Positions 49,901-59,756 of a DNA stretch of 64,000 nt are shown here, one piece after another; position 1 is the first letter of the stretch; the number at the start of each line of letters is the position of its first letter. The notes below the pieces were generated by a model. That model saw nothing but the letters and a program-made list of their open reading frames with translations, was not told where the DNA came from and searched no databases. Position numbers and translations under genes: made by a program. The stretch comes from Pisolithus tinctorius (Eukaryota > Basidiomycota > Agaricomycetes > Boletales > Pisolithaceae): contig JANFAH010000001.1 of assembly GCA_024663395.1 (NCBI GenBank), positions 5,890,001 through 5,954,000 on the forward strand. The letters are read 5' to 3'.

Positions 49901-51562
49901 GCTAAGCCACCGATCATCATTCATGAGTGCCCCAGGATCCTAAAAACGTGATTCTTGCGTCGCGGGGCGGGTCTATGGCCACCTGAGATCCGCAAAGGGA
50001 CGATGAGCACCATGCCTATTATGCGCAGATTTAGCTAGCTGTTCGTGTGACAATATGCGTGGACACGTTTATCGCCAACTGTGCCGGCGCGAATGCAGTC
50101 GTATGGTTGGCCGATATTGACGAGCGAGCTTGCTGAAGTCCCCTCGGAGTAGACATCCGTGCACCAAGCCTAAACTCAGTGTCTTTTTTCTAGGCATGCA
50201 TCTTGGTGAGTTTGTAGTCCGGACAAGCACCTAGTGCAGCATACCTTTACCGTGCACAAACTTGGAGCGCAGCCGGCCTCCGTGCCGTTGGACCTGCAAC
50301 GAAGTGTCTCACTACGCTCCGAATGTTGGATGAGTTCACCTCCAGTCACTACGAATTGTCACTCAGCTAGTATCTCGAACCGAACCGAGCTCCAAGTGAA
50401 CTCGCTTCGATTCGAAATATGTGTCAGCTCTGTCTGAGTGTCTTCGAACTACCTACCACTTCCATTCGACTTGTTCCAATTCGTGGTAACAACTGATTTC
50501 GACGGCCCGTTTATTCAGCTGTACTAGAACTACAACAAGTAATTGCTTCGAATCAAACTTGCACGATGCAAGGCTACAATTTGAACTTCCTACAGTACAC
50601 AGATCACACAGTCACTTCCCGTGTCTGTCTGTCTTGTCTGTCCATATTTCTTCGTACCAGTTCTTCTCCTGTCTTCCATCGCCACATAGAAAGCACTCGT
50701 ATCTTCCAATGTACGTCGACAGGAAATTTTATTTTTATTGGTTTTTGGGGGACGTGACGCGTCGTATCGTATCGTGAGCAAGTGGGTCGACCGAAGGCAG
50801 GTAGGTGTTGCAAGAGAGCGGCGAACGGATGTGAATGAAGCAGGGAAAAGATCTATAGGGACGGGTGGTTGATGTGATGTCGCGACACAGGAGCTCCTAG
50901 CGAGGCATTAGGACAAAAGAAGTTGTAGGTGGGGTTAGGGGGGAGGGTATCAGTGACGGAGAGCCTTGGCGCACAGGGACGTTAGTTCATCTTTTGTCCG
51001 CGCCACCAGTACACTCACCCAGTATAGAGAGGACAGACACAAAAGAAGTAACTGCCCGAGTCGCAAATGGAAGCACCAGTGAACCGAGTCGAGAGGCAAG
51101 ACGATCAACAATCAATAGCGAGAGAGCGAGGGAGGGGGCGGACGACCAACGAGCGGGGACACAGCAAGGATCAACGAAAGGCGAAATAGTTCCCACAGAA
51201 ACCCACAAAAAAGAAACCGAGGAAGAGAAACCAGAGAAAAAAAAAGAACGACCAAAAGCAAGCAAAGAACAAGAGCCCGACAAAAGCAAAAGGTCTAAAA
51301 GTAAGGGGGAAAAGGGGTGCGACAAAAATGAGAAGACAACCACGACGAAAGAATGGGTATGTTGTAGAAAATCTGGGCATAGAAGAAACTGGCAGCGGCC
51401 TCGGGAAAAGTGGAGGGTCAGAGCCGAATAAGAGATCATCTGTGTTCTTCGCCAGATGACCGAATCCTCCTCATCCTGGTATCTGAGGAAATCCGCCATA
51501 GGACTACCGGAAACGAGTTTCCCAACCACACAAGCAAGTTGGGGCCACGAGCGCAATGGACC
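46965..51562. other. gene-poor region of about 4.6 kb
   Basis: No recognisable gene between NBP35 and the GATA-like factor. The larger frames are 94 codons (48466-48750 minus), 106 codons (49631-49951 plus) and 145 codons (50994-51431 plus). The last is a Lys/Glu/Thr-rich frame lying opposite the T-rich sequence downstream of the GATA-like gene, and is more likely an artefact of composition. A stretch enriched in TTCGA-like motifs lies at 50340-50560. The final about 500 bp are pyrimidine-rich on the minus strand, consistent with a 3' UTR. Confidence 0.45.
50340..50560. repeat. degenerate CGAA/TTCGA-rich stretch
   Basis: Short motifs of the type TTCGAA, CGAAC and TTCGA recur at irregular spacing, for example ctcgaaccgaaccgagct near 50374, cttcgattcgaaat near 50405, cttcgaact near 50442 and cttcgaatc near 50547. 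There is no fixed period, so this is a compositional repeat and not a tandem array. Confidence 0.35.
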
Positions 51563-54477
51563 TCACTCACCCTTCACACTTATGCCGCTTCTCTGCGCAC
51601 TGATCCCGCCTCGCCCACCAAACCGGGCTGATGCTTCGCGCGTGTTCCCACCTCCAACGGCCCTACTGCCGGTGCTCCCACTCGCTCGCGAGACGTTACT
51701 CTTCTCAGCAGCGTCAACGGCTTTAAGAAGTTCCATTTCGGCATCTTTATCGGCATCTTCCCCTTCGTCACCATTGTCGTGCTCCTTCACTACCTCGTCA
51801 TCTTCATTGTCGGGTTCGTTCAATCGCATCTCGGCATCGGGGTCCGCGTCCGGGTCGGCATCGGCGTCCTCCCCATCTGCATCTGCATCCTCACCGTCTG
51901 CATCAGCGTCAGCGTCAGCATCAGCATCAACATCTACGCTGCCGCTCCCACTACTGGAGTCACTGGCCCTTCCTCTTGCCTTGACAGTACCAGCCGCTCG
52001 TTGTCGAGAATCCCTTTCCCGCTGTACGCTCAAGGCCCCTGTCACGGATCTCGGTCCCTGAACCGATGCTCTCGCTCCGGTACCACTCCCACTCGGAGGA
52101 CTGGAGAGTAACGATCGAGCAGGAGCAGAAGGTCGGCCATCGTCATCAAGGGGGAGCGTGGCGATCGCTGGTGGGGAGGGCAGAGAAGTCTGACCGTGGC
52201 CCTCTCTCGAACTAGGCCGGTGTGCTATGCCAGGCGTTGAGGTGGGGTCTTTGGACCCAGTGGCAGAAGGGGGGGAGGTAGTCGCGTAACCCGACGTAGT
52301 AGGCCGTTGCGAAGGTGACAAACCCTGACTTTGTCCATGAGCATATGGGTGCGGAGAGTGTGGCTGAGAAACAGGATATCTATCTCGGTCTCTATCTCGC
52401 TTACCCCCGAAGGCCGCTGAACCGATAATCTGCGTTCCAGTCGGGCCGACCGACCCACCTCCGTTTCCGTCACCGTTGCCAACAGAAGCACTAGGAAGAA
52501 CGTGTGCAGGAACAGTGTCACTCCTGGAAACCCTTGCGGGCATCGTATGCGCATGCGTTAGCTGGTTCACTCCGTTTCCTCCCTGATGCTGACCACCTAT
52601 TTGCTGGTCGACACTGGAAACACCGCTGGTGATATTACCGGCGGCAATGCCGCCAACGCCCCCGAGTGTACCTCTCCGCTCGACCCTTTTCATCTTCTTT
52701 CGACACCGGTCGCAAACGGTACCAGGCCCCTCGGGCCCAGGGCCCCACTTCTCGACGCATTTCCCTTCCTTGTACCGCCCTGCAAGTCCGCATTGACGAC
52801 AGATGCGCTGACCGAGCGAATTTGTCGGGGGATAAGTTCCTGCGGGAGTACGATGAACCGTCGGTTGCGGCGGCTGTTGCTGGGGGTGGCCGTGCGCAGT
52901 CCCAACATGGTGTGGATGGGGATGAGAGAGATTGGCTGACGTTGAAGACGCGAGAGGGTGCGATGTCGTGGGGGTTTGTGGGGGTGCTGTCGATGATGTC
53001 GACGTGTTTGACGGCGTGGGTAGCGTAGGTGCCCCGTTAGCTGTTGCATCGCGCAAAAAAAAAAAATTAGAGACGGCCTTTTTTACAACAAAAAATGGAA
53101 CTTTTAAAAAAAGACCCACCCAAACTCATCTTCCCTTTCTTCGTAGGTGCACCCGTAACGGGGGGTGCAAAGACGTGAGTCTGATATGTCCTCAATTCAC
53201 CCGGCTGCTCCAGCGGACCAACCGTGGGTGTATTAACCAGCCCTCTTGATGAAGCTGTTACCGAATTGTGATGGGAGGTCGGGTGTTGGTGGTGTGCCAA
53301 AACGACTCGAGGGGATGGTGGTTCGTTATTCCGTGGTCGGGGATCGTCTGTCGATGCCTCGAGGAGCATCTCATCGATGGAGAGGGAGCGCTGTGACGAG
53401 CGCGAAGATGAGCGAGAATGAACCACATGAGATGGACGGTGTACATAGGAGGTGGGTTGCACGGAGAGATGTGGTGACGCGAGGTCCCGATGGGACGAGC
53501 GATGTGCAGCATGAACGTCGATATCAGTTGGGCGGCCACGAGAGCGCAGTGAAGAGGAATTCAGCTGTTAAATACTGATCAGAGGGTTTAGATAAATAAG
53601 AAACTGCAAGGGAACGAACATGGGGATGGTGGTCATACTCTCCACGATCGCTGCGGTGCCGTTTGGCGGGTGGTTGACCCGGCGCAGAGAGGTAGGGAGA
53701 TTGATCGTCGAAGCTGTTCGATCTAGGTCTGACACGTGATGGGGACGCATTTTGAGGAGGATGAGAGGTCGCAGAGGGGGGATGAGTTGACGGAGTGGAG
53801 GAATGTCTGTGGTGGGAACGGGACTGGGATGGAGGGATAAGCATGATAGCGGGGCTGGTGGCAGAGGGAGGGGTGTGAAGGGGGTAATGGCTATGATGCG
53901 AGCCAAACGCGGGGGGAGGTGCAAGGACGAGTTGACCTCCACCTTCGGCCATGATGCGCGCAAAGCCCGCTCGGGCATCTTGGGAGCGGAAATCGAGCGT
54001 GGCCAGATATCGATGGAGTTCTTCCCAAGCCTCTGTGATAACCCGACTGCGAGCATCTGCTTCATCACGGGCGAGTTCCGCACGTTCTGCACGTAGCTCG
54101 GCCTCCTGGATGTAGCGCTGAGCGACATCAGAGATGGCAGCTGAGCTGGCATTTGGGGAGGACGAAGAGGAAGACTTTGAGAATGCGGCAAGCTGACGGT
54201 CGAGAGATTCAAGACGTTTTCGAGCGGAGACGAGTTCTTTTTGGAGAGATTCTTTTTCTTGATAGCTGGCAGCGAGGAGAGCTGCGAGCTGTGCATGGGT
54301 GGAGACGACCGCCCCGTTTGATGGGGCAGGGGGGGACGTCATGGTGGGCTGAGGCTGAGAAGGGGCGGGTTTCGGAGAGACGTCAGACATGGGTTCTTCG
54401 ACGGCGCGAGCGGTGTCGAGCAACCTGCCAGAGCCGTGGTCGTCGAGCTGCAGAGCAGGAGCTGCAAATGACGACAC
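51563..54477 (-). CDS. putative transcription factor with a GATA-like zinc finger
   Basis: Three exons (54477-53620, 53564-53120, 53040-51563) close in frame to 926 residues. Residues about 60-180 form a coiled coil (KESLQKELVSARKRLESLDR, then RYIQEAELRAERAELARDEA). Ser/Pro/His-rich sequence follows, with a basic patch at AKRHRSDRGEYDHHPH. Residues about 515-555 hold a single zinc finger, CRQC-x25-CDRC, followed directly by the basic RKKMKRVERRGT. The second half (WGPGPEGPGTVCDRC) resembles the W..GP.G..LCNAC part of GATA fingers, but the spacing is longer than the usual 17-20. The C-terminal region has an Asp/Ala repeat (about residues 800-840) and acidic segments that could act in activation. 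Nuclear DNA binding is inferred; no target is known. The long intergenic region upstream fits a regulated gene. Confidence 0.75.
51835..51935 (-). repeat. Asp-Ala codon repeat in the GATA-like factor
   Basis: Runs of GCATCGGC/GCATCAGC-type hexamers encode alternating Asp-Ala (DADADADAD with GE and P interruptions) on the minus strand. The tract is strongly acidic and probably unstable in length. Confidence 0.7.
53055..53066 (+). repeat. A12 tract inside an intron (T12 on coding strand)
   Basis: Twelve consecutive A residues lie in the second intron of the GATA-like gene, just upstream of its 3' splice site on the minus strand, where the T-run acts as a polypyrimidine tract. Confidence 0.7.
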
Positions 54478-54600
54478 AGTCGAATGACGTCGACGAGAAG
54501 GATGACGTTCCCTGTCTAATATATAACAGAGTGTGCCGGTTCCCTTTCACACCCACCTGGCAATACTTTTATTAGAGGAAACAGAGGGGGATGCTGTTTA

Positions 54601-54618
54601 ATGATGATGATGATGATG
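54601..54618. repeat. (ATG)6 microsatellite
   Basis: Six uninterrupted ATG triplets in non-coding DNA just upstream of the GATA-like gene. Confidence 0.75.
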
Positions 54619-55539
54619 GACAGGCGGCGGCGTCGAGCGCGTTTTTCACGCATTTTCGGCCGGCGTTTGCGACCTGCAATCAATTGACATGCAACGTTGG
54701 CGAGGTCAGGATGACTGCCTTTTTGGGAAACACTTCCCAGCGCACACAACACACCGTGGACCCCGGTCACCGCCCCATTCCATCATCCCCGACCGCGCCT
54801 CCACCCATCACACCTCCATCCCTGCCGCGAGGCAGACGTCCCTCCTGCACGAGCTCATTTCAACAGGCAATCTCCACTGCATCTTGCTTCTACTGTGCCA
54901 CATCCTGATCTCAATTTCTCGAAATCGCGTCCTCCTCCTCCCCCTCCCCACTCCCCACCCCCCACCCGTGGAGCACGTCGGGAGTCGGGAGTCGGGATTA
55001 GATAGGCGGCGCCGCGGCGGTGTTTTCCCTGATTTATCGAGTTTAATTTATCCTTTTGTCCGATTGCAACGAATGTTTCGTGATCGATCTTCGGGGTCTC
55101 GCTGCCTCGTGTCGGCGCTCATCTTTCCCATGAGGTCCGCCATTCGGCCACGTGTTGCCCCACTCGTGCTCTTTTATCACGAACCACGCCCCGTGACGAT
55201 CACATCATCGTCCAAATATGGAAGGCACCTCCTCACCCGCATCACCGCAGATCCCATCACCAGAGTACCTGTGCCTCCTCTGACATCATCGTTCAAGCGT
55301 GTACCACGCTCTCCTCGCGCTCAATTCATTATCATTACTCCCCCGCATCCACATTTAGTAGTATACATAGTACCTTGCGCTCCCATGCCATGCCATGCCT
55401 GTGGGATCTCTTCCCGATAACAGCATGGCCTCCATCCTGATCCTTGGAAACACGCACGGCATTCGAACTAAGCAGTCCGGTAACCTGGCACGTCAATACG
55501 TCACCTGGCGATCGCATAAGCTGCTCGATCGAAAGAAAG

Positions 55540-55554
55540 AAAAAAAAAAAAAAA
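55540..55554. repeat. A15 homopolymer
   Basis: Fifteen consecutive A residues preceded by GAAAGAAAG, in the intergenic region downstream of PEX13. Confidence 0.75.
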
Positions 55555-55748
55555 CGTTTCGTTGGGGGCTCGAAACACGATCCAAGTAAGACCGTTACGA
55601 GGCAACAGGCTATTAATTTTCAAGCGACAGGGTATATGATAGCAGCTCGTCGGGTACGAGACACGATACGACACCACTAGGGAACCCGATTGAACAAAAC
55701 CAATGGCGCATCAGAAACAGCAATATATGGCAAACAGCAAAGAACACA

Positions 55749-56819
55749 TCACTCGACCGTCTTCTCTCGTTCCACCGGCTTTCGCCGCTCGAGAACCTCC
55801 ACCCACTTCTTGGGAAACCATCCTTCCCTTCCGTCGCGAGTCCTTCCTCGCCACCAATCAGTCTCCACGTCCAAGCGAGGATCCACCTCCATCCCGGTAC
55901 GAGGGTCCAGTTTACTCGTGACCGCGACGATCTCGTTCTCCTTGAGAGCAAGCTCACTCGGCGAAGAGGGGGTAAAGGGGTAGAGCGCTCGCGCAAAGGG
56001 CAAGGTAGATGGATCGATCAGGGGCCCACCGATTTGCTGCTGTTGCTGGACACGCTCGTTGAGAATTTTCACGAGCCGCGACATGGCGTAAGGTATGCCA
56101 ATAATAGCGAGGAAGAATATGATCAAAGGCTTTTTGCTGGGTTTGGGCGCGGGTGGACCCACAGGTCCCTGCACCGGTTTGCCATTGATAAATTCCCGGA
56201 ACTCTCCCTGCAGAGAATTCTGTGTGCTTGGCCGTCCCGTGATAAGCTCCTTCATCCACCGCACGAGGCCAAATAGCCCTAGAACGCTACCCAGAGCATT
56301 CCGTAAATGAGCGAACTGTTCAACAACGCCGACCATGGCAAAGAAGGAACTGTGTGTTGCCATGAACGTCGACTCGAGCATCTGAGCCACACCACTGAAC
56401 GTCTGGACGACTGAGTGGAGAAGGGAGAACGTTTGTTGCGTAGTGGCCTCCAGCGTCTGTGTGAGCGATAGATTGTTGGGATCCATGCCAGGGTATCCGC
56501 CCATACCGGGCATTCCTCCGTACATACTATTCATGCCGTAGCCATAACCACCATAAGGATTCATTCCTCCGTACCCAATGCCTCCGCCATACATCCCACC
56601 CCCGTAAGGCGAGTAAGACGTACCCAGTCGTGAATAAGGACTGTACGGGGCCAGGGCACTGTAAGGTGTCGAGGTGACCGGAACAGGCTGCGAGCTCAGC
56701 ATTGCTGGCCGTGGCGGGACAGCCGGTGGATCGGAAGAGGATGGCGTTGACGTCGCTGGTGTAGACGGATGTGTTGCTGCTGGAGTGCCGCGCTCCCAAG
56801 GCTTTGGAGGGGAGGCCAT
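55749..56819 (-). CDS. PEX13: peroxisomal import protein Pex13
   Basis: A single exon of 356 residues. The start at 56819 (MASPPKPWE) is chosen because Pex13 proteins begin with this PPKPWE motif; the frame is open further upstream but is not conserved there. Residues about 50-115 are Tyr/Gly/Pro-rich (YGGGMYGGGIGYGG type), a cohesive sequence seen in Pex13. Hydrophobic and helical segments follow (TQQTFSLLHSVVQTFSGVAQ, LGSVLGLFGLVRWMKEL, KKPLIIFFLAIIGIPYAMSR). The C-terminal SH3 domain starts at ARALYPFTPSSPSELALKEN and has DWWRGRTRDGREGWFPKKWV with the ligand-binding tryptophans. Pex13 forms the docking and translocation complex with Pex14 in the peroxisomal membrane and binds Pex5 and Pex14. 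No intron is apparent, unlike most neighbours. Confidence 0.95.
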   Translation of the reverse strand: MASPPKPWERGTPAATHPSTPATSTPSSSDPPAVPPRPAMLSSQPVPVTSTPYSALAPYSPYSRLGTSYSPYGGGMYGGGIGYGGMNPYGGYGYGMNSMYGGMPGMGGYPGMDPNNLSLTQTLEATTQQTFSLLHSVVQTFSGVAQMLESTFMATHSSFFAMVGVVEQFAHLRNALGSVLGLFGLVRWMKELITGRPSTQNSLQGEFREFINGKPVQGPVGPPAPKPSKKPLIIFFLAIIGIPYAMSRLVKILNERVQQQQQIGGPLIDPSTLPFARALYPFTPSSPSELALKENEIVAVTSKLDPRTGMEVDPRLDVETDWWRGRTRDGREGWFPKKWVEVLERRKPVEREKTVE

Positions 56820-57882
56820 AGTTGGTTGGTCGGTGTCGATGTGATAAAAGCGTGTGAAAATGAAGTGTCCGTCGGCTGTCTCGGGTCGCCGGCAAAGTTG
56901 TCGCAGGCTCAACACAGGACATGAAACCAAAGCTTACCATGGTCCGGCGAACGACTGATAGAGAATGAAGAACCGCCAGCTCATCAATTACTTTCCAGTG
57001 TCGATGAACTTGCAAGCGCCACCTGCAATTACCATGCTCTTCTAGTGTCGAAATTCCTGTTTCAATGAACTTGTTGTCCCTGGACGCTTCTCGCTGTTAA
57101 TTGATACAGTACAAACCAGTGCGTCAACAACTCGCTTCTGTGAGAGTTTTTTGTTTGATGTCGATATATTATTATACAGATGCCATCCATTAGGCAGAAC
57201 CGATACGCCCCTGTCAGGCGATGTTATAGACGTTAGGGTTCGTCAGAACACCTCTCTTTCGCACCACATAGCGATGTCAATAACCCGTCCCCCATGCCCA
57301 ACGTTCAGAAGACGACACGCAACCCAAGGAGGATGGAAGAAGCCCGTTGAAACAGGATTCGACTACATTGATCCTTAGCATAGTTGCCTTCTGTCGACCA
57401 CTTAGATTCATCATGTGTTTATCTAGCGGCAACGGGTGGTATTGCCACGTTACGTCAGTCTAGCAAACCTTCATCTGGCTTTGGCTTGAGCTTGCGGGAC
57501 CGCTTACTGCATGACAGAGGCCCGTCGGATTCTGCCGGCTTTCGCTAGCGAGAAGCCCTGCTTCTCAACAATTTGCACTAGGGAAACATGAAAAGAAGTA
57601 TCACTCATCGCCACGGATCAGTTTATTCAAATCTGCATTCACGCGGTATGAATCTTGCCACTGCTATGATACAAATTTAACGGAGCTCAGGGTAATACAT
57701 GTGGCATCCAGTTCCAGGGATGCCCGTCTACAATGACGCGGTAAGTAGAAAAACAGGGTAAGGAACGTGTTCATCGTATGGCAGTAGGGTATGTGCGTAC
57801 GCATGCGGGGGATCAGGCAGTACGAATGACTCGATATTCTACATATTAGGCCATATGCACTAAACAAGATGTATGTCGTCGA
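56820..57882. other. intergenic upstream of PEX13
   Basis: About 1.06 kb with only short frames (largest 75 codons apart from an out-of-frame shadow of PEX13). It probably carries the PEX13 promoter and the 3' UTR of the next minus-strand gene. Nothing further is recognised. Confidence 0.45.
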
Positions 57883-58962
57883 TCAACAGATGACCAACTC
57901 GGTTGGTTCAGGACCAAGTGGCTTTGGTGACGGATGCGGGCCACGCCTGATCGGCATGGCGTTGACGTAGTGGCGACCGTCTGAGGGAGTTTGATTGGTG
58001 CCTCCGTCTTCCATGTCTTCGTCGTCGTCTTCCTTTGCGACTACCGGCACATGAAGACCAGGTCGCTTCGCTGGACAAAACGTGGGGTCGATAAAGATCG
58101 TTCCTTCAGGACCAAGCACTGGACGACCGCGGCGATCGCGTAACTCCCCGTTGGAACCAGTTTTATAGTTGGAGAGTAGTGCTTGAGTATCAGCGTGAAA
58201 CTTGCCGTAGTTTGGTGGATGGACTGGCTCTCCAGAGAGAAGAATCGTACCCCCTGGACCGGCGGTCTGCACTCGCCGTTTTGGAGAGAGTTCGTCCATC
58301 GTCGCGTCCTCCCAGACTCCATCTCCCAAGCTCATTGCGCTTCTCTCAGCCATCAACTTTTTCAGTTGCGCAAAGAAGATTTTCTCATCTTCAATAACAC
58401 GAAGTCGTTCCACCTCCTCTCTCGACAAGTTAACGCTTGAGCCCACTTCATGGTTGAGGATCATTCTGTAGTCGCCGTTGTTTCCCATAGGGTACTCGTG
58501 AAAACAGTGAACATCTTTGTCGCCGAAACGAGTCGGGCTGGGTTGCAGTGGCTTAGCCCTCTTCACTGGCGTTCGTAGGACGGAGCCCGCGTCGTATGGA
58601 TGTCGCTGTTGTGGGGTGTGGATCGATTTGCTGGCGGTACTGGGTGGCGGTGTACCCAGGTCCGTGTCCATGGTGTCATCGTCTTCGTCCGAGGTAAGAG
58701 AGTTTTCGTCTATCCCAGACCAGTCCCACACCATGTGTATGCCTTCCCCAGTATCAGAGTACTTGACGATCACAGGAACACCATATTGGTCCCTGCACTT
58801 CAGCCACTGAATCTTCTTTGAAGGGCATTCCGCATCATTGGCAGTGGAAGTTGTGGCGCGCCGGGCTTGAGCAGCGACAGGGGCTCTTGCACGTCGTGCG
58901 CATCGTGGGGCTACAACCGCGGTTCTTAGGCCTTGGCTATTGCGTGTAGTACGTGGCGGCAT
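57883..58962 (-). CDS. unrecognised protein, probably lineage-specific
   Basis: An uninterrupted frame ends at 57883. With the start at 58962 (MPPRTTRNSQG) it gives 359 residues; in-frame ATGs at 59073 and 59130 would extend it to as many as 415. The N-terminus is basic (Arg/Ala-rich). A more globular part follows (KKIQWLKCRDQYGVPVIVKY, HMVWDWSGIDENSL), then an acidic TSDEDDDTMDTD patch. A second ordered-looking part contains VHCFHEYPMGNNGDYRMILN and LSREEVERLRVIEDEKIFFA. The tail has an acidic EDDDEDMED run and many prolines. I know no matching family and do not assign a function. The lack of shadow-like features and sensible residue composition support a real gene. It is divergent from the REARE-repeat gene. 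Confidence 0.6.
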   Translation of the reverse strand: MPPRTTRNSQGLRTAVVAPRCARRARAPVAAQARRATTSTANDAECPSKKIQWLKCRDQYGVPVIVKYSDTGEGIHMVWDWSGIDENSLTSDEDDDTMDTDLGTPPPSTASKSIHTPQQRHPYDAGSVLRTPVKRAKPLQPSPTRFGDKDVHCFHEYPMGNNGDYRMILNHEVGSSVNLSREEVERLRVIEDEKIFFAQLKKLMAERSAMSLGDGVWEDATMDELSPKRRVQTAGPGGTILLSGEPVHPPNYGKFHADTQALLSNYKTGSNGELRDRRGRPVLGPEGTIFIDPTFCPAKRPGLHVPVVAKEDDDEDMEDGGTNQTPSDGRHYVNAMPIRRGPHPSPKPLGPEPTELVIC

Positions 58963-59130
58963 ACTACGTGAGTGCTGGCGTGGGTAGACTGGAGTGTAAT
59001 TGGCTGGTGGACGTGAATAGGCTGAAGGTGTTCTTCTCGGGTGTGTCTTCGTTGTTGAGTTCACTCCCGCTTTCATGCACTCACTAAATACGTTCTTTCG
59101 AATTAGCTTGCTTTGATCTCGAGCTGTCAA

Positions 59131-59756
59131 TGCGATGAAAGGGCCTTTGTCGCTTTGGCCACTGGATTTCTTTGTCTAAGAGGATCAGAGGATGGTCCGG
59201 ACAAAAGCGCTTTGACCTTTAAGTGGCCCCGACGTATTTCCTTTTTGGATCTAGCACCGCCTATGTACCAACATTCAATTCGAGTCACCTCGCCGGACGT
59301 GCCATCAATGCTGCGTGCTGGACATTATTCTCAGTACCGCCCGCTCTTAACCTCGTGACCACACTGCCTTCGTCATGGATTAATTCAGATCTGACAATAT
59401 TGGTGGACTGAAGAATAGAGAGATGTCGCTTCGGCTATCTGCATTATCTTGTTTATACATGGATCGCGGTCGTGTCCACCGGTTCTACCTCGAATGTCAA
59501 GAACAATGTCGATTTCGACGTCAATACAACTTGGTTTCAATCTTAGCGGTGGACCGTGGCTTTTGACTAACTGATATGGACGCGTTTGAGGAACGGAAAA
59601 GTCGAGCAAACTGGCGCCCACAAGTCGCGCTAGCTGCTATAAGTCCGGCCACGGTGGACGGAAATCCATACGCAACTCAAGACCGAGTCACTCGCTTTAC
59701 CTCAAGAACCCCCCGCTTTCATTCATCCCGCCTACTCTTCACTGCTACTCTCTACG
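59131..59756. other. intergenic between two divergent genes
   Basis: About 630 bp that must contain the promoters of both flanking genes. Only frames up to 81 codons are present. There may be a short upstream exon of the minus-strand gene here, but none could be supported. Confidence 0.4.

Larger units (their letters stand above)
54478..55748. other. long intergenic region upstream of the GATA-like gene
   Basis: About 1.27 kb. It contains an (ATG)6 microsatellite at 54601-54618, C-rich patches near 54940-54970, and an A15 run at 55540-55554. A 243-codon plus-strand frame (54689-55420) crosses it but is low-complexity and unlike any family, so it is not called. The region should hold the promoter and 5' leader of the GATA-like gene and the PEX13 3' UTR. 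Confidence 0.45.

Noticed and set aside
50994..51431. 145-codon Lys/Glu/Thr-rich plus-strand ORF
   Set aside because: It is the complement of the T-rich sequence immediately downstream of the GATA-like gene; the composition alone explains the open frame.
54689..55420. 243-codon plus-strand ORF between PEX13 and the GATA-like gene
   Set aside because: It is low-complexity (His/Pro/Arg/Ser) with no domain, crosses what should be a promoter and leader, and has comparable frames on the other strand.
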